DNA from: Chloracidobacterium sp.
GTDB lineage: Bacteria; Acidobacteriota; Blastocatellia; Pyrinomonadales; Pyrinomonadaceae
DNA length: 64,000 nt
Assembly (NCBI GenBank): GCA_016715795.1
Contig: JADJXP010000002.1
Span: 806,001 to 870,000, forward strand
Direction: 5' to 3'
The translations under genes were made by a program, and so were the position numbers. The first letter of the stretch is position 1; each line of letters starts with the position of its first letter. Positions 16,225 through 25,131 of the stretch are shown piece by piece. The notes below the pieces were generated by a model. That model saw nothing but the letters and a program-made list of their open reading frames with translations, made no database searches and was not told the DNA's origin.

Positions 16225-17283
16225 ATGGAGCCGGAATCGAACCATAAGGCCGAGGGCCGTTTGATGCGTGCCGTCGCCGATCTTTTCCCGGGCTATTTTG
16301 CCCTCGTGATGGCTACGGGAATTACGTCGATAGCCATGCATTCCCTCGGAATGCCGGGCATTGCGGCAGCATTCGTCTATGTCAATGTGGCGGCGTTCGT
16401 CATCCTGTGGGCAATGCTGCTCTTGAGGCTTGTATGGTTCTTCCCGCGCGTATTGACGGACCTCGGCGACCACGTTCGCGGGCCCGGCTTCTTTACGGTG
16501 GTTGCCGCGTCGTGCGTGCTGGGCAGCCAGTTCGTGATCGTTAAGGAAGAGTATGAGGCCGCGGCCGCCTTGTGGTTCCTCGGCATCGCATGCTGGCTGG
16601 TGATAATGTATGGCTTCTTTACGGCGGTCACAGTAAAAGAGGACAAGCCCGTACTCCAAAAGGGCATAAACGGAGCCTGGCTGGTAGCAGCGGTTGCGAC
16701 GCATTCGATATCAGTTCTCGGCACGCTGCTGGCCGGCCACTTCAGCCCCTATACTGAGCCGATACTCTTTTTTACGCTCTGCATGTTCCTCGTTGGCTGC
16801 ATGCTGTATCTGATGCTGATCACGCTGATCTTTTACCGGTTCACGTTCCTCGATATTACCCGCGAGACCCTTACGCCGCCCTACTGGATCAACATGGGGG
16901 CCGTCGCCATTACGACACTTGCGGGAGCAAGGCTGATACTCGCAGTGGGCGAATGGCAGTTCCTGAGCGAGATCCGTCCGTTTCTGGTCGGGTTCACCCT
17001 ATTCTTCTGGGCGTCGGGAACATGGTGGATACCGCTGCTGCTGATCCTCGGAGCCTGGCGGCATTTCTACAAGAGGCAGCCGCTAAGCTATGATCCGCAG
17101 TACTGGAGCATGGTCTTCCCGTTGGGAATGTACACGGCGTGCACATTCCAGCTTGCCAAGGCAATACCCTTCCAGCCGCTGCTCGTGATACCAAAGATCT
17201 TTGTATTCTTGGCGCTTGCCGCTTGGACGGCCACATTTCTCGGCATGATCTACAGCTTTATTCCGCGGCGAGATCGACTTTAA
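16225..17283 (+). CDS. TDT/SLAC1-family transporter (TehA-like)
   Basis: A 352-residue integral membrane protein with about ten helices. It opens with LFPGYFALVMATGITSIAMH, close to the first helix of TehA/SLAC1 family members, and repeats the pattern of paired helices through the protein. The family includes tellurite-resistance TehA, C4-dicarboxylate carriers and plant SLAC1 channels, which pass nitrate and chloride. It is the last gene of the nitrate reductase operon, 49 bases after the small membrane protein, so passage of nitrate or nitrite is a reasonable inference. Automatic labels such as 'tellurite resistance' would probably mislead here. Confidence 0.75.
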   Translation: MEPESNHKAEGRLMRAVADLFPGYFALVMATGITSIAMHSLGMPGIAAAFVYVNVAAFVILWAMLLLRLVWFFPRVLTDLGDHVRGPGFFTVVAASCVLGSQFVIVKEEYEAAAALWFLGIACWLVIMYGFFTAVTVKEDKPVLQKGINGAWLVAAVATHSISVLGTLLAGHFSPYTEPILFFTLCMFLVGCMLYLMLITLIFYRFTFLDITRETLTPPYWINMGAVAITTLAGARLILAVGEWQFLSEIRPFLVGFTLFFWASGTWWIPLLLILGAWRHFYKRQPLSYDPQYWSMVFPLGMYTACTFQLAKAIPFQPLLVIPKIFVFLALAAWTATFLGMIYSFIPRRDRL

Positions 17284-17287
17284 TTGC

Positions 17288-18037
17288 CTAGGTTACGGCG
17301 CCGCCGTCGACGATGACGACCTCGCCGTTCATAAAGGTGTTGCGGTCACTGACGAGGAACGCGGCATATTCGGCGAGCTCGGACGGGATGCCGGAGCGGC
17401 CTTTTGACACCCAAAATTCGTGTATCTGGAGCAGGCGGTCGGGCAGCGTGTTTCCGAGATCGGTGTCAAATATGCCGGCGGCGATGGCGTTGACCGAAAT
17501 GCCAAAGTTCGCCGCTTCGCGCGAGAGGCATTTTGTAAATCCGATCATCGCGGCCTTTGACGTAGCGTAGTGGACAGACGTTGGCAGACTGCGGATCGCT
17601 CCGACCGAGGTGATGTTAAGAATATGGCCGCGGCGTTCGCGGATCATCTGTTTGTAGAAGGGCTTTGTGACGGCAAACAGGCTGCCGACGTTGGTATCTA
17701 CGACCCAATCCCAGGATCTGTCCGTCGTGGTCGCGAAATTGTCGGGCTTATTTACCGCCGCGTTGTTTACCAGAATATCGATCGGGCCCCATGCATCCTT
17801 GATCTCGCGGGCGACGTGTTTCATGCCGTAGCGATCGGTGACCGAGACCTTGAAGGACAGGGCTCGACGGCCGTGAGACTCGATGGTGCGTTTTGTCGCC
17901 TCAGCACGCTCGTCGCTCGAGTGATAATTGAACGCCACGTCAGCGCCTTCGCGGGCAAAAACATCGCACATCGCGGCGCCGAGTCCGCGCGTGCCGCCGG
18001 ACACGAATGCAAGCTTACCTTCCAGAAGCAGGCTCAT
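17288..18037 (-). CDS. SDR-family oxidoreductase (FabG-like)
   Basis: The 249-residue protein has the classical short-chain dehydrogenase marks: cofactor motif SGGTRGLG (Ser replaces the usual Thr), NNAA, catalytic Ser in NITSVG and YATSK with Tyr and Lys. The C-terminal VIVDGG is typical of 3-oxoacyl-ACP reductase relatives. It reduces or oxidises a keto/hydroxy substrate with NAD(P)H; substrate unknown. It converges on the transporter gene, with only four bases between the stops. Confidence 0.85.
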   Translation of the reverse strand: MSLLLEGKLAFVSGGTRGLGAAMCDVFAREGADVAFNYHSSDERAEATKRTIESHGRRALSFKVSVTDRYGMKHVAREIKDAWGPIDILVNNAAVNKPDNFATTTDRSWDWVVDTNVGSLFAVTKPFYKQMIRERRGHILNITSVGAIRSLPTSVHYATSKAAMIGFTKCLSREAANFGISVNAIAAGIFDTDLGNTLPDRLLQIHEFWVSKGRSGIPSELAEYAAFLVSDRNTFMNGEVVIVDGGAVT

Positions 18038-18049
18038 AAATGGGGTAGT

Positions 18050-18093
18050 CGGAATTCAGAAGTCGGAATTCAGAAGCAAGAATTCAGAACCTA
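18050..18093. repeat. Three short tandem copies of an AATTCAGAA unit
   Basis: Three near-identical units of 14 to 15 bases (GGAATTCAGAAGTC, GGAATTCAGAAGC, AGAATTCAGAAC) stand in the gap between two minus-strand genes. The purpose is unknown; they could be slipped-strand duplications. Confidence 0.5.
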
Positions 18094-18154
18094 ACCTGAA
18101 AACGAAAGTCTATTCTCCACTTTCCACTTTCCACTATCAACTTTCCGTTGTGGT

Positions 18155-19336
18155 TTAGGCGGCGGCGTGCACGGGTCCGGCTTGGATATTGGGCCAGAGG
18201 GCGTTGATCTCGCGGACGATCTGCTCGGTCGAATTGGGCATGGTCAGCCCCGCCGTAGCGGCCTTCATTTGAAGATAACGAGTATTGTCGCTTACGAGAT
18301 CCTGGATCGTAGGGACTATATCGGCACTCTTCTTGAGCAGAACACCGGCACCTCTTGTCTCAAGAAGGCGGACGGTCCCGGCCTCCTGGGGCATCGGCGG
18401 AGTCGTTGCGTCGGCGATTATCGGCAGGCGGCAGGCAAGGGCCTCGAAAGTAGTAAGGCCGCCGAGTTTTGAAACCATGACGTTCGCCGATTGCATCAGT
18501 TTCTCGATCTCGTCGGAATAACCGATGACCTTGACAGGGAATTTGGCAGACTTTGCGATCCGCTCAGCTTCAGCTCGCAGTTCGTCATTTTTTCCGGCGA
18601 GAAAGATGGCCTGAACATCTAGTTCACCCCGAACGAGTTCCCGGAAGATCTGTGGGACATTGCCGCCACCGATCCATCCCGCGTTCACAAATACGGTGAA
18701 CTTGTCGGGATCGAGGCCGTAGGCACGACGGGCGTTTTGGGCGTCTGCCTCGTCGAGTTCGTGGAATTTGGGGTGCACGGGCATGCCCGATACCTTTATC
18801 TTTTCCTCAGCGATACCGTAGTCGATCAACTGCTGGCGGGCTTCGTCGTTAGCGACGAGATAGAGAGAAACATCATCACAGGCCCAGCCCCTCCAGAATC
18901 CATAACATGGATCGGTTACAACAGTTACGAGCGGAACCTGATGTGACAGATTAAGTTCATGTAAAACCTTCGCCACAAAATGCTGCGTCAGTGGATGGAC
19001 GCTGACAACGATATGCGGGCACCATTTCTCGAACACGTCGCGTGCGTAACCAAAGCATCGCTTGTGAAAGAACTCGCGTGTCTCAGGACGGAGCTTATTC
19101 ACCGCCCAATAGAGGTATTTCATCCAGCCCTGCTTGTGCCGCAGGAGCCAGTTGTAAACATTTACGAGCTTTTCGGTGATGTGATGCGAGTCCTCGACGG
19201 CACGTATAGTGCGAACAGCCGCCGACTCGCCCTTCCAGAACCGTTTGAGGCCCTCGGTGATAGCAACCGCAGCCGAACGGTGCCCACCGCCCGTGTCGGA
19301 GGAGATTATTAGAATTTTGGGGTTGTTGGGCTGCAT
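18155..19336 (-). CDS. MGDG-synthase-like glycosyltransferase
   Basis: A 393-residue GT28-type glycosyltransferase. The N-terminal ILIISSDTGGGHRSAA and the sequence after it match the MGDG synthase domain; the C-terminal sugar-nucleotide site has FVNAGWIGGG and SKLGGLTTFEAL. Members transfer galactose or glucose from a UDP-sugar to diacylglycerol at the membrane face, producing glycolipids. Whether the donor is UDP-Gal or UDP-Glc cannot be told. It stands next to a radical SAM gene in the same direction (13-base gap), suggesting a common membrane-lipid or envelope task. Confidence 0.85.
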   Translation of the reverse strand: MQPNNPKILIISSDTGGGHRSAAVAITEGLKRFWKGESAAVRTIRAVEDSHHITEKLVNVYNWLLRHKQGWMKYLYWAVNKLRPETREFFHKRCFGYARDVFEKWCPHIVVSVHPLTQHFVAKVLHELNLSHQVPLVTVVTDPCYGFWRGWACDDVSLYLVANDEARQQLIDYGIAEEKIKVSGMPVHPKFHELDEADAQNARRAYGLDPDKFTVFVNAGWIGGGNVPQIFRELVRGELDVQAIFLAGKNDELRAEAERIAKSAKFPVKVIGYSDEIEKLMQSANVMVSKLGGLTTFEALACRLPIIADATTPPMPQEAGTVRLLETRGAGVLLKKSADIVPTIQDLVSDNTRYLQMKAATAGLTMPNSTEQIVREINALWPNIQAGPVHAAA

Positions 19337-19349
19337 TTGAAGCGAAAAT

Positions 19350-20510
19350 CTACGCCTTCAGAGCAACTTCGCGTCCGGTGATAAATCCTGCGTCCTTTGC
19401 CGCTTTTTTCATCTCGCTCTCGAGTTTCTTGATCTTGACGAGATGTTTGACGTTAAAAGGCAGCGACGGGTAGAAGCAGTTCGACTCGTGCGTGCAGTGA
19501 CAGCCCGCACCGGCCTCTTTGCGGCGCTGTTTCATCAGGTCCGTGTTCCAAGCGGCCTGGAAATTCCAGTCGTAGTCACGCAGGTTCAGGACATCGGCCT
19601 TGTTCTCGCACGACGAAAGGGCACCGTTGTCATAGATCACGGCACCGGCAGAACCGGCGTAACATTTGAGCTGAGCCTTGTCCTCTTCCTTGGTCTTTGC
19701 GATCACGCCGTGCATGTAGATGTCGACTGCGGCCTTGAAGAAACCGCCCTTGCCGCCGTAATTGTTTTTTAACGCGGCACTCTTGGTGTCCTCTAGGATC
19801 ATGTCCGACAGGCGAGCATACATCTGGTGGTCAAAGTCGAGTTCGCTCGGATCGGCCGATGGCGGGCGGATGTAATTGATGTTGACCTTGTCCGGTTTGA
19901 GGTCGTACTTGAGGAAATCGTACCAGTCGAATATCGTGTCCTGGTTCGAGTTCATCACACAGGTGCACGTCTGAATGTCGAGTTGCGGATACTGCTCTCG
20001 CTTCATCTGCTGAAGCGTGCGTGCCGTGTGGATGGCCTTGTCCCAACTGCCTTCCTTGCGGCGGATCTTCTCGTGAGCTTCCTTCATTCCGTCGATGCCG
20101 AGAGCGACGCTTACGTTCAGCTTCGGGCATTCGTCCATGATGCGGGCCACATCGGGGAAGATGCGCGGGTGGATCTGGCCGTTTGACATCAGATAAACGC
20201 TGTCGAGCTTATTATTCTCGTAGAAAGCGCGGACGATCTCGGGCAGGTCCTTGCGTGTGAACGGTTCGCCTCCGGCGAGTACGAGGACGCCGAGATTGCC
20301 CCCAAGTGTTTCGGATATGCGGGCGATCTCATCGGCCTTCATCTGCAGCTTTTTTCGCGGACGGTCATCAAGCTCATCCGTGAAGAAACAGTGTGTGCAG
20401 CGCATGTCGCAAACACTTGTCACAAGGATATTTAGGAAAACGGGTGATATCGTCCGGCCCGTTACCAGGCTGGCGTATCGCTTAAAGATCTCTTTTGTCG
20501 CAAAATCCAT
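19350..20510 (-). CDS. Radical SAM/SPASM protein
   Basis: The 386-residue protein has the radical SAM cluster motif CDMRCTHC (about residues 34-41), the GGEP motif (VLAGGEPFTRKDL), and a C-terminal Cys-rich SPASM-like region (CYAGSAG, SSCENKADV, CHCTHESNC). It would generate a 5'-deoxyadenosyl radical with an extra Fe-S cluster at the C-terminus. Substrate unknown; the neighbour is a glycolipid-type glycosyltransferase, so lipid or cofactor modification is a possibility. A peptide-maturase role is less likely because no precursor peptide is seen next to it. Confidence 0.85.
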   Translation of the reverse strand: MDFATKEIFKRYASLVTGRTISPVFLNILVTSVCDMRCTHCFFTDELDDRPRKKLQMKADEIARISETLGGNLGVLVLAGGEPFTRKDLPEIVRAFYENNKLDSVYLMSNGQIHPRIFPDVARIMDECPKLNVSVALGIDGMKEAHEKIRRKEGSWDKAIHTARTLQQMKREQYPQLDIQTCTCVMNSNQDTIFDWYDFLKYDLKPDKVNINYIRPPSADPSELDFDHQMYARLSDMILEDTKSAALKNNYGGKGGFFKAAVDIYMHGVIAKTKEEDKAQLKCYAGSAGAVIYDNGALSSCENKADVLNLRDYDWNFQAAWNTDLMKQRRKEAGAGCHCTHESNCFYPSLPFNVKHLVKIKKLESEMKKAAKDAGFITGREVALKA

Positions 20511-20616
20511 TACTATTGCCTCGCACAGTGGCGAACTGGCTTAGATGCAGATGCACTAAGCCGAGTTTAACTCTATCGCACTCGCACCATTTTCGCCAGT
20601 ATTTGGACAGTAGGTC

Positions 20617-20695
20617 GCGTCTTATTCGTGCATTCGTGGCTATCGGTGGAAAAAGAACTAGCCACGAATGCACGAATAGGACCAGACTAGGACGC
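20617..20695. repeat. Inverted-repeat element, copy B
   Basis: Arms at 20617-20642 and 20659-20695 pair through the core TTCGTGCATTCGTGGCTA, with an insertion in the right arm, as in copy A at 10758-10842. It fills most of the gene-free gap between the divergent radical SAM and cysteine desulfurase genes. Confidence 0.6.
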
Positions 20696-20717
20696 TATCA
20701 TAAAGTAAACTATCTTC

Positions 20718-21890
20718 ATGTTCCGCCGCGTTTACCTCGATAATGCTGCCACGACGCCGCTCGATCCTGCGGTCGTTGAGGCAATGATGCCGTATCTCAC
20801 CGAGCATTTTGGAAACCCTTCGAGCATTCACTATTTTGGCCAGCAGGCACGAGCGGCTGTGGACAAGGCCCGGCATCAGGTCGCGGACCTGATCGGCGCG
20901 CGTCCGAATGAGATCATCTTTACATCGGGCGGCACAGAGGCCGATAACCTCGCTATCCGCGGCTTCGCCGAATCAAATGCGAGCTACGGCCGCCACATTA
21001 TTGCCTCCGCGATCGAGCATCCGGCGGTCCGCGGTGCTTGCGAGGAACTGGGAAAGCGCGGATTTGAGATTACTTATCTGCCCGTCTATGAAAACGGGAT
21101 CGTCAAAGTCGACGATCTCAAGAACGCTATCCGTCCCGACACGCTGATGGTGAGCGTGATGACGGCGAACAACGAGATCGGCACGCTCCAGGCTGTTGTC
21201 GAGATCGGGCGTGTTGTGCGTGAACGCCGCGATGCCGGACAGAAGATATGGTTTCACACTGACGCAGTTCAGGCGGCCGGTAAGACGGCCTTGAATGTCG
21301 GTGAGATCGGCTGCGACCTGCTGACGATCTCGGCACACAAGATCCACGGGCCCAAGGGAAGCGGCGCTCTCTATCTGCGGCGCGGCGTCCGGATAACCCC
21401 ACAGAATCTCGGCGGGCATCAGGAGCGCGAGCGTCGCGGCGGGACTGAGTCGGTGGCCCTGATCGCGGGATTTGGCGAGGCCTGCGAGATTGCCGGCGCT
21501 GTTTTGGACGACTCAGCGAGATCATTAGCGGCGCTGCGGGACGAGTTGGAACGGCGAATCGCGAACTCGATCCCGAATACAATCTTTAACGGCGACCGCT
21601 CCGCCCGACTGCCGAATATCACGAATATTTCCTTTCGAGGAATAGAGGGCGAGGCTCTGCTCATCAATCTGGACATGCACGGTATCGCGGTGTCGACCGG
21701 CTCGGCCTGTTCATCCGGAACCCTTGAGCCGTCGCCCGTGATAAGGGCATTGGGCCGCGAGGATGGCGAGGCTCGGAGCGCCGTGAGATTCAGCCTGGGT
21801 CGGTTCAACACGATTGAGGACATTGACCGCTTGATGGAGGTGCTGCCGTCGGCGGTTGAGAATCTTCGCGGGTTGGCCGTTCAGCGATAA
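20718..21890 (+). CDS. Cysteine desulfurase (NifS/IscS family)
   Basis: The 390-residue PLP enzyme begins VYLDNAATTPLDPAV and has the PLP-lysine motif ISAHKIHGPKGSG, FHTDAVQAAGK and the active-site Cys loop STGSACSSGTLEPS. It takes sulfur from cysteine to give alanine and a persulfide for Fe-S clusters and thiocofactors. The short Cys-loop with SSG marks group I (IscS/NifS). No scaffold gene (iscU/sufU) follows, so it may serve several pathways, including the many Fe-S enzymes of this window. Confidence 0.92.
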   Translation: MFRRVYLDNAATTPLDPAVVEAMMPYLTEHFGNPSSIHYFGQQARAAVDKARHQVADLIGARPNEIIFTSGGTEADNLAIRGFAESNASYGRHIIASAIEHPAVRGACEELGKRGFEITYLPVYENGIVKVDDLKNAIRPDTLMVSVMTANNEIGTLQAVVEIGRVVRERRDAGQKIWFHTDAVQAAGKTALNVGEIGCDLLTISAHKIHGPKGSGALYLRRGVRITPQNLGGHQERERRGGTESVALIAGFGEACEIAGAVLDDSARSLAALRDELERRIANSIPNTIFNGDRSARLPNITNISFRGIEGEALLINLDMHGIAVSTGSACSSGTLEPSPVIRALGREDGEARSAVRFSLGRFNTIEDIDRLMEVLPSAVENLRGLAVQR

Positions 21891-21894
21891 CAAA

Positions 21895-21938
21895 AGGAAA
21901 CAGCCGGCCGGTTTCCCGACGCGGCTGTTTAGTTTCCT
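21895..21938. terminator. Likely bidirectional terminator
   Basis: The stem AGGAAACAGCCG at 21895-21906 pairs with CGGCTGTTTAGTTTCCT at 21922-21938 (with a small bulge). It sits between the convergent cysteine desulfurase gene and the small secreted peptide gene and could end both transcripts. Confidence 0.55.
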
Positions 21939-21957
21939 CCCGGTTGGAAGTCAAGAA

Positions 21958-22230
21958 CTAGTCGCCAACGATGATGCCGTCACGCTCGGTCGAGGTGCAG
22001 CCCGAGCCGGTCGTGTTTATCGAGACACCCGTCAGTCCGGCAACGATGATACCGATAATATCCTTGCCTGCTACGATGATGCCATCACGGCCCGCTACGA
22101 TGATGCCGTCCCGCGATGTGGGGCAACCTGTCGAAGTCGTGCCCTTGTCGCCCACGATGATGCCGCCATTTGCAAATGTGCTGCCGGCCAAAACCACTGC
22201 CAATCCGATCGTCGAAAGTACCTTTTTCAT
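21958..22230 (-). CDS. Tiny secreted GIIVG-repeat protein
   Basis: A 90-residue protein with signal peptide MKKVLSTIGLAVVLAGSTFA and a very good ribosome site (AGGAG seven bases before ATG). The mature peptide is built of repeats: NGGIIVGD, RDGIIVAGRDGIIVAG, GIIVAG and RDGIIVGD, with two cysteines (TGCPTS and SGCTST) that could form one disulfide. The DNA units repeat with the amino acids, so recent duplication is likely. No family recognised. The Asp/Gly/Ile/Val repeats suggest a self-assembling beta structure outside the cell, which is inference only. Confidence 0.7.
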   Translation of the reverse strand: MKKVLSTIGLAVVLAGSTFANGGIIVGDKGTTSTGCPTSRDGIIVAGRDGIIVAGKDIIGIIVAGLTGVSINTTGSGCTSTERDGIIVGD

Positions 22231-22557
22231 TTCTTTATCTCCTAAAAAGTATTTTTTAGTCCGGAGCTCATCAGCTTCGTTCTGCCCTCCTTATTACAAC
22301 CCGCGTGCCAAAGCGGCGACCGCGCGACTAGATTTCTTTAAGCCATTGTAGATCAATATGTTACACGTACCCGAGAGGAGAGTTTCGGTTACGGGCCGAA
22401 GAGAGGGATTGTGTATACTGATGTAACAACAAACCACCATCGTCGACGTAAACCTATGTATTCCAGATACTTGTAGAGTTGCATACGATATATACACTTT
22501 CTGGGTGTATAACTTGTATACATTTCGCGTTTCGGCCCACTTTTTTTCTTTGTTCTT
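22231..22557. other. Intergenic region with a possible operator
   Basis: A 327-base gap between divergent genes. It contains TATACAC and GTGTATA as an inverted pair seven bases apart (about 22493-22513), upstream of the GGDEF/EAL gene, and no credible gene. The small peptide's promoter should lie in the left part. Confidence 0.4.
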
Positions 22558-24903
22558 ATGCACAAAAATGTTAAACTTTCTGATGGGAATTTGTCCCTCA
22601 TCGTGCGCCTTCCATTGACCATCCACGCCTCTTTCCTTCCGATGACGCGAGACAAGATCGCACAATTCGCCAAACTACTGGCCATCCTCCTTGGCATGGC
22701 TAGTGTGATATGGGCTGTCTCTGGCTTTAACACGGCAAGTCTCGGGTTGGAATTCCTGTTGGTATTGCTGTTCTCGACGCTGGTTGCTCCGCGGATGAGC
22801 CTCGCCCTGCAAGGGTCGCGGTTCGCACTCAGTTTTTCTGACGCGGCCATCTTTCTGTCATTTATGCTCTTCGGCGGCCCGGCGGCGATCATTATTGCCG
22901 GGGCTGAAACCCTCGCGAACTGTCTGTATCTGAGGCGAAAGGGCTTTCCATTCGGCCGATTGATGATCCCGACCAATGTTTCGATCAACGCGGTATCGAC
23001 CGCGATAACTTACCTGGTTTATGTCAACGTGCCGCGTGCATCATTCGTCACGGCCGCTCCGGGCAGCATGCAGTTGATGATCGCGACCTTGGGCAGCTTA
23101 GCGGTTGTCCAGTTTACTGTTTCATCGATCTTGGTCGCGGTGTTCCAGGCTTTGCGAGAGGGCGCAAGCCTCTGGACGGTCTGGCTCAGGGACTGTTTCA
23201 GCAGTTCCGTGACGCAGATGGTTGGCGCGGCCTTGGCCGGACTTATTTTCAAGCTGATCAACTATGGCGACATCGTCAGCGGACTTATCGCGTTTACTGC
23301 GTTGGGTATCGCATATCTGAGCTACCGCAAATCGATCAGCGAAGCCAATCGGGCAATAAGGAACATGGAGGCGGCAGAGCGATCGAAGGCCGAGGCTGAA
23401 CGCGAACGCCGCATCGAAGCCGAGGCTAACGCGGCCCAGCTTGAGCAAGCTCTCGAAAAGGAAGAGCGGGCCAACGACGCTCTGCGGCGGAGCGAGCAGG
23501 ACCTGCAATTCGCGGCGCTGCATGATTCGCTGACAGGTTTGCCTAACCGAAAACGCTTCAACGACATTCTCCGACGGCTTATCGAGGCTTACAGGAATGA
23601 TCCGTCAGAGACGTTTCACGTTCTGTTTTTGGATCTTTCTCGATTCAAGAACATAAACGACAGCCTCGGCCACGCTTTGGGTGATAAGGTGCTGATGATC
23701 GCGGGCAAGCGTTTCGTCAGGCTGCTCAAAGACGACGACATGGTCGCCCGCATCGGCGGTGACGAGTTCGCCGTGATCCTCAAAAACCTCGCGACGGCGA
23801 GCAAGGCACAAAAGGTGGCGCGGCGGATATTTGACAGCATCGCAGAGCCGTTCAACCTGAGTGGCAATCGCATTTCGATATCGGTCAACATTGGCGTTGC
23901 TCCGTGTGATGCCGAATACTCGACGCCCGAAGAGGTGCTTCGCGATGCCGACATCGCGATGCACTACGCCAAGGAAAGAGGGACCGGCGTGGAGCTATTC
24001 ACAATGGACCTGCGGACTCGATTCATGGAACGAGTTCGTTATGAGAATGACCTCCGGCTCGCGCTCGACCGGGAAGAGCTTGGTGTAAGCTATCAGCCGC
24101 TGGTCGATCTGCACACGGGCTCTCTGCTCGGTTTTGAGGCCCTCATGCGTTGGCATCACGGCGAATTTGGCCAGATACCGCCAAATAAGTTCATACCGAT
24201 CGCCGAGGATTCCGGCCAGATCGTGCCGATGACACGATGGATGCTTAACACCGCCTGCCGCCAGATCGCGGCTTGGCAGCAGATCGGCCCCGAATACGCT
24301 GAGCTGGTCGTGAGCGTCAACATCTCGGGCAAACACCTGTCGAATGACGACCTGCTCGACGACGTGCAAGCGGCCATCGAAACGGCAAAAATACGGCCCG
24401 AGACTCTCAAGCTCGAGATAACCGAGAGTGCCGCGATGGAGAATGCCGAACACACGATCGGCATGCTGCATCGCCTGAATTCGCTCGGCGTGCAGCTATC
24501 GATAGACGATTTTGGCACGGGCTATTCGAGCCTCAGCTATCTGCACAGGCTGCCTTTTGACACGCTAAAGATCGACCGCTCGTTCGTCTATAGCGTCGGC
24601 GAGAGCGGCGAAAATTCCGAGATCCTGCAGACGATCATCTCGCTCGCCAAGAGCCTGAAAAAGAAGGTCATCGCCGAGGGCATCGAGACCAGATCGCAGC
24701 TTAAACTGCTGCAAAATCTCGGCTGCGACTACGGCCAGGGCTATCTGCTCTCAAAGCCGCAGACCCGCGAAAAGATGGAGCGAGCCCTCTACGAACACCG
24801 CCGCTGGCTGCCGTCGAAACCCGGCGATGTCCCGCCCGCGCCTCGTGGCCGAAACGGCAGATCGCCCGCTATCATCAAATCCGAACCCGGCTTTTTGCAC
24901 TAA
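22558..24903 (+). CDS. Membrane GGDEF-EAL cyclic-di-GMP protein
   Basis: The 781-residue protein has about seven N-terminal membrane helices (residues 35-250) of a MASE-like sensor, a coiled coil (about 265-315), a GGDEF domain (DSLTGLPNRKRF, RIGGDEFAVIL near residue 400) and an EAL domain (GFEALMRWH near 526, DDFGTGYSSLSYLHRLPFD near 650). Both active motifs are intact, so it could make and break c-di-GMP. ATG at 22558 or 22642; the latter would drop 28 residues. It is monocistronic. The ligand sensed is unknown. Confidence 0.9.
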   Translation: MHKNVKLSDGNLSLIVRLPLTIHASFLPMTRDKIAQFAKLLAILLGMASVIWAVSGFNTASLGLEFLLVLLFSTLVAPRMSLALQGSRFALSFSDAAIFLSFMLFGGPAAIIIAGAETLANCLYLRRKGFPFGRLMIPTNVSINAVSTAITYLVYVNVPRASFVTAAPGSMQLMIATLGSLAVVQFTVSSILVAVFQALREGASLWTVWLRDCFSSSVTQMVGAALAGLIFKLINYGDIVSGLIAFTALGIAYLSYRKSISEANRAIRNMEAAERSKAEAERERRIEAEANAAQLEQALEKEERANDALRRSEQDLQFAALHDSLTGLPNRKRFNDILRRLIEAYRNDPSETFHVLFLDLSRFKNINDSLGHALGDKVLMIAGKRFVRLLKDDDMVARIGGDEFAVILKNLATASKAQKVARRIFDSIAEPFNLSGNRISISVNIGVAPCDAEYSTPEEVLRDADIAMHYAKERGTGVELFTMDLRTRFMERVRYENDLRLALDREELGVSYQPLVDLHTGSLLGFEALMRWHHGEFGQIPPNKFIPIAEDSGQIVPMTRWMLNTACRQIAAWQQIGPEYAELVVSVNISGKHLSNDDLLDDVQAAIETAKIRPETLKLEITESAAMENAEHTIGMLHRLNSLGVQLSIDDFGTGYSSLSYLHRLPFDTLKIDRSFVYSVGESGENSEILQTIISLAKSLKKKVIAEGIETRSQLKLLQNLGCDYGQGYLLSKPQTREKMERALYEHRRWLPSKPGDVPPAPRGRNGRSPAIIKSEPGFLH

Positions 24904-24914
24904 AGGCCCATTCT

Positions 24915-24949
24915 GTATCGACAAAAACTCGGATCGTATCGACAAAAAC
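24915..24949. repeat. Pair of 14-bp direct repeats
   Basis: GTATCGACAAAAAC occurs at 24915-24928 and 24936-24949, spaced 21 bases start to start, that is two helical turns. This lies just after the GGDEF-EAL stop and could be a protein-binding site or a chance duplication. Confidence 0.3.
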
Positions 24950-25131
24950 CCCAAATTTGAGGATGTTGTAACGCGCCCGGAGCGGCCATTGCGCGGCGCC
25001 TGCACACCACTGCTCATCCGGCGGTGCTCGCTGTTCTGGAGCAGGCAGTCGGCAGTAGGGAGAAAGCAGGCCTGGAACCCAAAACACGTTGCATGCTTGA
25101 CACGCACGAAAACATATGCCACATTCGGCGT

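Noticed and set aside
21971..22351. Plus-strand frame with repeated MMPS segments
   Set aside because: It lies opposite the GIIVG-repeat gene; the minus strand has the signal peptide and the strong ribosome site.
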